Below are positions 56,238-64,000 of a DNA stretch of 64,000 nt, one piece after another. How positions within the stretch are numbered: position 1 is the stretch's first letter; every line of letters begins with the position of its first letter. Source of the DNA: Sarcomyxa edulis (taxonomy: Eukaryota; Basidiomycota; Agaricomycetes; Agaricales; Mycenaceae); assembly GCA_009761415.1 (NCBI GenBank), contig QUOL01000011.1, positions 1,116,001 to 1,180,000 of the forward strand, in the 5' to 3' direction. The position numbers were made by a program, and so were the translations under genes. Below the pieces are notes generated by a model, which searched no databases, had not been told where the DNA came from, and was given only the letters and a program-made list of their open reading frames with translations.

Positions 56238-57824
56238 CTAGGCGAGTGGAACTGTCACATCACCCCAAGGTAAATCCCCATACTTTCCTACGATAATAGC
56301 ATCGCTCCAGGTAGAGTCGTCAATAGCTGGCTCAGTAAAGTTGCTGGGAGCAGTACCAATGAAAGTACGCCAGGTCGTGTCGGTGATGAAGGTTTCGGAA
56401 GTCCCATCGCTGTACGTGATCAAGATGGTTGCGATGAGTCCAGCGGGGTTGGGGACTGTCGCTGTGTTGGTTCCTAGGACTGCGAAGACGTTGGATTTGG
56501 CGGCGAGTGAGGTGACGATGTAGGCTTGCGATGTTGGGAAGTTGTCCCCGGATCCAATCGCATCGCCGTTGACGTACAGTGTGTACTCGTTATCGCTGTA
56601 GATAGTGATGATCTATCTCAGAGAAAGCAGACCAAGAGTAGTCTTTGTTATACGTACCAATCGATGACGATCGTAGCGCAGATAGCGCACTTCTCCTTTC
56701 CGTATCCATAGCCCCCAGATGGAGTGACGATCGTCTTCCTGAATGCACGAGATCCAACGGGAGCAACACCGTTCTGATTTTCCGAAGTCCAGATCCAGTT
56801 CGACTGAGTAAGATCAAGAGCAGGTGGAATAGCGGTGAGACCCCAAGGAGCGACACCGTCTTTCCCTTGTACGGAGGCTGAAGGCCAGGAACTGTCATCT
56901 GTAGACGGATCTTGGAACCCTGCGGGAACGGATCCGACAAACGTCTTCCATGAGCCGTCTGTTACGATTGTGTCGGTGCTTCCGTCGCTGTACTCGACGG
57001 AGATGGTTGCGATGACAGCGGCGGGTCCGCCGGAGTTGGTGGCGAGGACGGCGAATAGGTTGTTGGAGGCTTGGAGAGCGACGTGGAAGGATTGAGCAGC
57101 TTGGAAGCTGGTCTCGATACTTGGAGTTGAACCTATGTCGACGCCGTTGACGTACAAGGTGTAGTTGTTATCTCTGAGGTCCAAAGCGAGGAGAGGTTAA
57201 GTCCAGAGAGAAGAAATTGTAAAGGGTTTCGAAGAGGACTTACGTGGTTATGAGGATTGTCGCACAGATAGGTGTTTTGTATTCCGAGCATGTGAGTGAC
57301 TTCCTGAAAGCTCGGTCTCCGATGGGTGCGTTGCCACCAGCCCCAGCTTCTTCTCCGGTCCAGATCCATTGAGAGTTTGTAAGGGATAGAACTGGTGCAA
57401 CTTCCCTGGTGCCGAGGGAGACGCTTGAACCTACTCCGACCGATGCATTGACCGCAACAGTTGACTTCGCAGAAGGTACTACAGAGTTCACAACAGTCAT
57501 TGACGAGCTTGGAGAAATAGGCAATGAAGTATAACTACCTTCGACGGCCGCCGTAGCTTGTACAGCCGCAGAAGCGTGTATAGCGGCAGTACCGCGTACG
57601 ACAGCAGTGCCTTGTGCAGCGGCAGAGAGGCCAGCATTGATGACTAGGGAATCTGATCAACGACTACACGTCAGGTATATACGAAACAAACATACCTTGG
57701 GGTAAAGCGGTTGCGAGCGATACCATCGCAAGGGATATAAACGAGGTCAAAATCACTGATAGGAATGAAGATCAGTGAACAGGGACGTCGAGGCGCGTCG
57801 ATGGGACTGACTTTTTGAAAACAT
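56238..57824 (-). CDS. Secreted protein with two galactose-binding-like modules
   Basis: Predicted 448-aa extracellular protein. Exons in gene order: 57824-57812, 57755-57696, 57643-57244, 57173-56658, 56595-56238; phases agree. The signal peptide MFSKMILTSFISLAMVSLAT, ending in ALPQ, is assembled from two tiny exons. A Ser/Ala/Val-rich linker follows. Two tandem modules of about 150 residues then share the order WIWT(G/S)E...(P)(I/V)G(D/S)RAFRK, CATI(L/V)I, DN.YTLYVNG..IG, FAVL.TN, IATI...YSDG(S/T), W(K/R)TF(V/I)G, D(D)S(S)WSDA-like and PWG. Introns fall at the same point in both modules, directly before DN.YTLYVNG, so the protein grew by internal duplication. The pattern resembles the beta-sandwich ancillary domain of alpha-L-rhamnosidases, but no catalytic domain is present. 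A lectin or adhesin role is inference. Confidence 0.8.
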
Positions 57825-59530
57825 GGCTGAAATGAGGGGACGAGCTTTCGAAAAGCTACTGAAGGGCAAGGATCTGTAGCTGAGCAATTTATACGATGGG
57901 TCCCAGCTGGAGGACCCAGTCTATCCTTGACAAACGAAAGGAGGAAGTATATCCTGACATGAGGAATAATTTACGAAGGACAGCACGGAGGCGGCGCATT
58001 GGGGATTCTAGGAGGTCTATGTGTTTTAGAACGAAGGCTGATATTCTGCAGCGTCAGCAGACCGCCATGCCAATACATTTGACCGCAGGTCGAAGTCCTG
58101 GTAGGATGTGTGTTTCTTCGAAGCCATCAAAGATAAACATCTAAGTCACGAATACGCCAACCTTCCGTGCAGGACTTTGAGTTGTAATAGATATCAAGAC
58201 ATACGGCATGGAATAAGCACGAGCTTGGGAAGTATGTTTTAACCTTATTAGAGGGTCCCAATACAATGATGTTGTTCGACAGTGATCGACAGACATCTTG
58301 GAATGGAAATGGAACTGATGGACGTCAGAGTCATCGAGAGCGCGAACATTGACGCCCACCCTGTCTTCTATGTTCATCATGCATTTTGGAAAGAAACAAA
58401 GAAGTATGCAAAGGACATACGTGGGACTGAACTTCTGTGACGGATGTCTAAGTCTTTGAGCCACCAGGAATCGAGCGAGCATTTCGAAGAACATTGATAT
58501 AGTAGGCTTCGACTTGGCCTCGAAGAAACTGGGGAGGCGAGTGAAGCACGTTTCTGCGTGGTATGCTATAGGACATATAATCTCAGCACTATAGATCATT
58601 GGTGTTATCGTTGTGGGAAAGGGAGGGCCCACCTAAAATTCGCCTGCCATGTTATCCGGAGGTTCCACTTGGGTTCCACCTGCGATCAGTCGACTTGGAT
58701 GTTTGTTGTTGCTCAGCCAATCCATCGCACAGGCACGATGTTCAATGTAAAAATACTGAGCGCTCACTAAGTCGCAGCTAGTGAATGAATAGCAGAGAAA
58801 AGTGATTGAGTCGCGGTGGTCGCAAGATCCGGCTTTGGAGTGAGCCGACCGGCCGGCTAAGTTTGGCAAAACCTTCGTCGGTCAACAACCCGACTCGCGT
58901 GGTCGGAAGTCAAGACAACTGCCTTCTTTCCTAAGTACGACACGGCGGCGCAATGCACCTGGCACCATCTTCTTATCTCGACTCTCTTTAATCATATGGA
59001 CAGTCTCCACCTCGATGCCGAACAGAAAATAGACACCTTGTCACGCAGCGATGTAATCGGGGTTCATCTTCCAGTATTTTCTCAACTTGCTCTCAACTTC
59101 ATCCTCGCGTCGACGTTGCTTATTCTCAGGAACCCTGGCTATATTCTTCCTGTGCTGTTCTATTCACCTCCGAGAGCGCGCATGATCGAACCTCTTGCGG
59201 ATATCTAGTGTCAAGTCCTTGACGTCATGAATGCCATGGTAGACTCAGATTGACCGGGATATAGCACTCTCGACTGTTATCCTATCAGAATCCTGCATGC
59301 TGCGCAAGTCAACATAGCCAGAGCCTTGCGTGGGATACTTTAGTGCTCAGACCTACCTGGCGGTGCCACGGATCGTATGTTTTCGACATCTCTGTTCTCT
59401 GGATGTCTCCATCCTCTTTCACCGTCCGTCAGGGCTGCTCTGGAGTTCTTGACTTGTATCGGAAATTGTGTGGCTCGAACTACGCAATGGTTCTACCAAT
59501 CGTCCTCTCAACACTCACCTCGCAACTACT
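57825..59530. other. 1.7-kb gap without a supported gene
   Basis: The first 150-300 bases are the promoter of the secreted protein. A 163-codon minus-strand frame at 58141-58632 has no family match and no splice context. Nothing else is recognisable. Confidence 0.45.
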
Positions 59531-59767
59531 ATGTCATCCCAGTCCACTACTAATGACACCACCCAAGCCACCACCGACCCTGGTGCGAGCAGCGTGACTC
59601 CTTCCGCTGCCGATTCCTCCTCGAATTCGCGCCGTGCGCTCACTCGTCAGGACACCGAACCCGCTATACTGACATACGAGCTACGAACCATTGGAGGGAA
59701 GATAAGGCCAAGGGCGGTGTTCATGGACAAGGAATCTAGAATTATAGGCAGTCCCGTCCATAAATGA
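59531..59767 (+). CDS. Small hypothetical Ser/Thr-rich protein (weak)
   Basis: A single-exon frame of 78 aa starts MSSQSTTNDTTQATTDPGAS and ends ESRIIGSPVHK. The first half is low complexity and the second (AILTYELRTIGGKIRPRAVF) is more ordinary. It has no domain, signal or family. Its stop is 163 bases from the convergent MDR reductase gene. It could be a chance frame. Confidence 0.3.
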   Translation: MSSQSTTNDTTQATTDPGASSVTPSAADSSSNSRRALTRQDTEPAILTYELRTIGGKIRPRAVFMDKESRIIGSPVHK

Positions 59768-59929
59768 ACAGCGTGGTGATTCCCGGTTCTGTGATACCTA
59801 TCGTTTTGTGGATCTGTGACGTTTTCCAAGTCATGACTATCATGCGTATGCACTGGGCCCAATCTCCCATACATTCGACGCACAATACACGAAATTTATA
59901 TTCAGTTACCTGATGTGAATGAATAAACG

Positions 59930-61240
59930 TCAAATACATGAGAGTCCTGGTGTGTCTGCAATCATGTACGTGATCTTCTCTGCGTGAACCTGCGTGAGGT
60001 CGGTGTCAGGTAATGCACAGTCGTTCAAAAACGAGGTTTCGAACCTTCCCAGCTCGCATGTATTCAAATCCATCACCGACGCTCGCCAGTCCATGAGGAT
60101 AAATCTTGATGGGTACAGGCTTGATCGAATATTTCGCAATGATTTCCGAGACGAGCTGAGCGTATTTGACACCGTTCTCGTGATGCTCTCGATTTCTTGG
60201 TATAGTCGTAAATTCCATGCCATTCTTGAGATGGGAAGTGTATCCTGGAAGTTTGAGGGGAAGGTCGATGTCCTGAATAATCCTTATCGTCAATCGTGTT
60301 CACCTTCAGAGTCACAGTACTGACCTTCTCAAAGATAGTATACGCGACGTTGAACACAGTTGTGATGTTTTTGCGCTCACTTTCATAAGGAAGAAGGACA
60401 GCGACCTTCCCGCCCTCTTTGCTCATCGACATGGCGACTTGATCAGGCGTCGAGCGAACACAAATGCAATCGACAGCGTATCGTAAATTTCCTCCCGTAG
60501 CTGCGAATATTTTCGCAGAAGTCTGGGGATCCTCGTAATCGAATACTTCGTCTGCACCTAGCGACTTGACAAGTTCTATATTCTTGAGCGAAGCCGTGGA
60601 GATGACGCGGAAACCGGCCAGTTTTGCGAATTGGACGATATATTGTCCAACGGCAGATGTTCCCGACCATACAAGGATGTCTGTAAGGTCTGAGATGGGG
60701 TTGAGAGGTGTGGGAAGGTCGAGTCCTTGATAGAGAGCTTGGCAAGCGGTGTAGCACGCAATCCCAAGCTGTGCTCCGTGTTCAAAAGACACCGTGTCTG
60801 GTAAGGTGAACACCAAGGTGGCTGGGGCTACCACATATTCAGCATACGAGCCATTATAACCAGTTCCTTGCTTCATCCTCGTCAGCATACGCCCAGAATC
60901 AGAGTCAGAATACTAAGACGCACCTCCATGAACGAACCCAGCAACCCGTTCTCCGATCTGCCTCAATCCAGCGGAAACCGATGATCCTATACTGACAATC
61001 GTCCCTGCAAAATCACAACCAAGAACATATCCCTTCTCCATATGCCATGACAGAGGGATCCCTGATCATCGAAGAACGTCAGTCAGTCCGAGATCATTGA
61101 GGGAATGTCGAATCCGCACAATCCGCCGGATTCTGGCCAGCAGCAACGACCTTGATCAAGATTTCCTCGGGGCCAGCAGTTGGAACATCACTCTGCGTCA
61201 ATTCGATGCCTCCAGATCCGTCGCTGATGATAGCCTTCAT
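59930..61240 (-). CDS. MDR-superfamily enoyl reductase / zinc-free alcohol dehydrogenase (ToxD-like)
   Basis: A 362-aa medium-chain NADPH-dependent oxidoreductase of the type annotated as trans-enoyl reductase or ToxD in fungi; the substrate is unknown. Exons in gene order: 61240-61120, 61061-60924, 60866-60325, 60272-60045, 59989-59930; phases agree. It begins MKAIISDGSGGIELTQSDVP, has AAGQNPADW and the GCDFAG segment of the GroES-like domain, GERVAGFVHGG, and a Rossmann domain with VWSGTSAVGQYIVQFAKLAG and the GADEVFDYEDP stretch, and ends KVHAEKITYMIADTP. The structural-zinc cysteines are missing, as in this subfamily. A longer in-frame start exists at 61411, but the added 57 residues are low complexity and unlike the family. 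No polyketide synthase lies in the window. Confidence 0.92.
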
Positions 61241-62397
61241 ACTTTTAGGTGGTACCTTCTTGCGTTCGAAAAGGTTCGGAATTTGCCGATGGCAGAAAGT
61301 CCCTAATAAGTTGCTCCGGTTGTCCGTGTCAGTGTCTTGAAGTTCAGCGTTCGGATTCGTACTCTGGCTTCCGTTTTTTGAGTACGTCAAAGTGTCTGAA
61401 CTCAGGTCCACGACAAGGTTGAGTTAAGTAAAATGGGGAGAGGGATCTGCTGTCCGCAAGAGAGATTCTCGCATGTATATATATCGGTGATAAGATAAAA
61501 TGGCTAAGTTTGTTGGATCATCGAGAAGGACTGAGCAGTGTATGGAGACGGGAGCAAACGAAACATACTGCCAAGAAGTTTGATCAAGGTCTTGAGGAAA
61601 GCAATACTTCTTTGTCAAGACGTCCTCGCTGCATACAGGAATGATGGAGGTAAATTTGACATACGATGTAGGTCAGAACAGTGAATACATACACCGTAAA
61701 TACACGCGCCAACCCAAGGTTACAGCTCGGCTATGACCTGGAAAGTAGAGAGAACAGTCAGAAAAGAGAGGTGCGAGGATCTGAAGTGCTCGTCCGAGTC
61801 AAGCAGAAATCTGGGAAGCTCGGGGTTCCGAGTAGGGCAATGGACCAACTATGCGGTCCGGCCTCATCCGCAAAAGGAAATGACTGCTATACGATAACAC
61901 TAACAAAGGAAAAGGATCGAGGATCGTAACAAAGGACTGACCGAATTGGCACTGCGCATCATGGTGAGCAAGTGTTTCCGAACACAACAACCTGAAATAC
62001 CTCATGGCTCCGACGTCAACTTCTCAAGCTCGAAAGCATGAGAGCGAAGTTGGATCTGTCGAACAAGAGTCGATTGTTGAAAGCACACTTCATCATGAGA
62101 TGGATCAAACGTCAACAATTCAATATCGATGCTGAAGACGCAGAACAGATTACACTTACCGTGAGCCTACGCCTAATCAGGGAAAAAGGGACCACTCGAG
62201 CTTGACGACCAAGACACTTCTACGAAAACATAATGCCTCCGAGATTTTCTCCCACGCGTGATACGCGACTGTGGCCGACACGAGGCGCTTATCAATATGC
62301 CGCCTTTGTTCAAAGTTATTTATATCCACTCACCTTAAATCAAACATTTCGACATACCTCTTTCTTCCACACATCTTCCATCCACACCATCATCACC
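61241..62397. other. Intergenic region between divergent genes
   Basis: This region holds the promoter of the MDR reductase and of the right-edge gene. A short frame at 62004 (43 codons, starting MAPTSTSQARKHESE) could be a small peptide or an upstream frame. A TATA-like TTATTTATATCC lies at 62319-62330, about 70 bases before the start at 62398. Confidence 0.45.
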
Positions 62398-64000
62398 ATG
62401 TCGGCCTGTTATAGATTTCATGTCGAAACTGCTCCCAAAACCATCAAACATTCAAGCAAAGCGGATGGCGATAGAGAGAATAAAGGGACATATACGCAGC
62501 AGGTCGAGTATATCGAGGAGTTCAGGACGTTGTTGGCGGATCAGGACATCGCTCAAGTGTATCGTGGTCGACTTCCAAATTGGAATGGAGCTTACCACCT
62601 GGTGTTAGCGGAAGGTCAGTCAGTCAGTTGAAGGGGGAGGCGACTGGAAGATGTGCCACTCACATTTTTTCCCTCCTCATTCACAGTGTTCTACAGGTTG
62701 GAGAACTCTGCCCCAGTGCCGTCGCTTGAAGCCACTGGAGACAAATCGGAGAAGACGCCTGTCGAGGTTCAGTCTGGTGAGTCATCGATACTTCATTGAA
62801 CATGAAGTGGCCTCTAACAGTGTACGGTCAAATGCTGCAGAAAAGAAATCAGGAAGATTGTCAGTACGCAAGAACCAAGCAGGAGAACGTCCACCAAAGA
62901 GACGTGAAAACGCTGGAACAATGCTGTCGGACCGAATCAAGGCGCTCAAAGATCTCATGGTCATTCAGGACAAAAACCGATTGTATGCTAATCGACCAAA
63001 GTGGCATACGGCGCAACACAAGGTATTAGCAGAAGGTTAGTCATTTGACTAGACTGCGACTGGAGAATCTGCCACTGACATTTTTTTCCCTCAACATCCA
63101 CAGCGTTATATAGATTGAGGAACTCCGTCCCAGTGCCACCGCATGATGCTGCCGACAACGGAGTGAAAGGGACGCCGGTCGAGGTCCAGTCTGGTGAGTT
63201 GTTGAAAACTTCATGGGATACGAAGTGGTTTCTAACGGTGGCTACAGAAAAGGAATCCGGAACGAGTGAAATGCAACTGGGAGAACGTCCGCTAGGGAAA
63301 GGACGCGTCGAGGAACCCATAGTCACCAAGTCGAGGAAAAGAAAATTGGAGGATACCGAGAACACCGCGTCTAGTAAGTCGTGATGCAAACTATTCAGAG
63401 AAAAGAGAAACTAATGGATTGGGTCGCGATTCGAACAGAAAAACGTCGTTCTCGTGTACACGACACTATGGGAAATGGTTTTCCCGAGACGCTGCCGGAG
63501 TTCGTCGAAGGTAGCAGCGGTTCCAAGACGAACAGAATTGGTGGTAAGTCAAACTTTTGCCAATCTGCTCGACAAGAATCACGCAATGATACTCTTCGAT
63601 CCTAGGCGAGGGGGTGCATACAGCATCAGCGGGACCTCAAGCCCCCTTTACTGTCACGAAGCCATCTCCATCATCAAATCTTTACCACACACATCCAGCG
63701 AACATTGATCCTGGGCCTGTCGACACAATCGTGCACGAGCATAGTTTCCAGTCACCACTGTCGAGTACGGAGGAATTGGGGCCTGAGGCGTACAATTCGT
63801 ACACCCCAGGCTCTACTTCACTGGATCTGTCAACAGCGGAAGGAACAATTCCGCAATTCGAAGTGGGCTATGCCCACGAAAGCATACATGAAAACCATCC
63901 GAGCCATCCGAGCTCTCAAATCGGAGACGCAGGGATTCCCGAAGGGATCTTCGATATATCGCCCCATGGGCAAGCCGAGACTACGCAAGGAATCGTTATA
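62398..64000 (+). CDS. Unknown protein with internal tandem duplication; runs off the right edge
   Basis: A partial gene. Exons: 62398-62614, 62687-62776, 62841-63035, 63104-63193, 63248-63373, 63439-63543, 63606 to beyond 64000; phases agree. The product begins MSACYRFHVETAPKTIKHSS and has no recognised domain. Two copies of a module occur: VLAE(V/A)(F/L)YRL(E/R)NS(A/V)PVP, K.TPVEVQS, then EK(K/E)SG..S...... GERP. The copies match in the exons (both short exons are 90 nt) and in the introns between them, so one genomic segment was duplicated with its introns. Lys/Arg clusters (RPPKRRE, KSRKRKLE, KKRRSR) suggest a nuclear protein. The last exon is an acidic, Ser/Pro/His-rich region. It may be a transcription-related factor, but no DNA-binding domain is visible in this part. 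Confidence 0.72.

Noticed and set aside
58141..58632. 163-codon minus-strand frame
   Set aside because: No family resemblance, no splice context and no conserved-looking segment; kept only as a note in the gap entry.
16973..61240. P450, peroxidases, SDR and MDR reductase as one secondary-metabolite cluster
   Set aside because: They are scattered over 44 kb among unrelated genes and a transposon island, and no backbone synthase is present.
61241..61411. Upstream in-frame start for the MDR reductase
   Set aside because: The added 57 residues are low in complexity and unlike the family, whose members start at the MKAI-type strand.
62233..62397. Upstream in-frame start for the right-edge gene
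   Set aside because: A TATA-like TTATTTATATCC lies between it and the chosen ATG at 62398, so the upstream ATG is probably outside the transcript.
63374..63398. 25-nt intron in the right-edge gene
   Set aside because: Too short to splice. The same donor works with the acceptor at 63438 (65 nt, with a CTAAT branch point) and keeps the frame.

Overview
The window reads as nuclear DNA of a basidiomycete fungus, most likely a mushroom-forming Agaricomycete. The genes are cut by many short introns (about 50-75 nt) with GTRNGT donors, CTRAC/CTAAT branch points and YAG acceptors. Their families fit this group: a multi-intron microsomal P450, heme-thiolate peroxidases (peroxygenases), a TKL-like kinase, a Plavaka DNA transposon and a mushroom-type multi-pass membrane protein. 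No bacterial, organellar, CRISPR or tRNA features were seen. Gene models below were spliced by hand from the sequence; exon phases were checked to add up, but no RNA evidence was available.

Layout. 1-5.6 kb: a plus-strand tract full of good intron signals but without a conserved reading frame. Its core (2.8-5.3 kb) is an array of ~260-bp exon+intron modules, six of which carry the same perfect or near-perfect hairpin. 6.1-8.2 kb (-): ER DnaJ/TPR co-chaperone (DNAJC3/P58IPK type). 8.3-11.2 kb: repeat-rich divergent intergenic region with three ~620-bp tandem units and a second ~260-bp duplication. 11.2-14.4 kb (+): CCCH-zinc-finger RBR ubiquitin ligase. 15.4-16.4 kb (+): a kinase C-lobe with a changed catalytic residue. 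17.0-19.1 kb (+): cytochrome P450. 22.0-27.2 kb: two convergent C2H2 zinc-finger paralogs. 32.0-33.1 kb (-): HAD phosphatase. 35.5-36.4 kb (+): heme-thiolate peroxidase with an N-terminal membrane segment. 36.7-38.7 kb (-): MYND-finger protein.

38.8-47.8 kb is a nested mobile-element island. A non-autonomous LTR retroelement on the minus strand, with 236-bp LTRs that are identical by eye and a 5-bp target duplication, is interrupted by a 6.76-kb Plavaka-type DNA transposon. That transposon carries two divergent genes: a frameshifted transposase and an accessory protein. The island sits only ~120 bp upstream of the MYND gene start.

48.3-64 kb: SDR oxidoreductase, multi-pass membrane protein, a second heme-thiolate peroxidase without a signal peptide, a secreted protein with two beta-rich modules, an MDR enoyl-reductase/alcohol dehydrogenase, and a gene running off the right edge that contains an internal tandem duplication including its introns. 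No biosynthetic core enzyme (PKS, NRPS, terpene synthase) is present, so the redox enzymes do not by themselves form a recognisable secondary-metabolite cluster. Long gene-poor stretches (19.1-22.0, 27.2-32.0, 33.1-35.5, 51.7-54.5, 57.8-59.5 kb) hold only weak or decayed coding signals.
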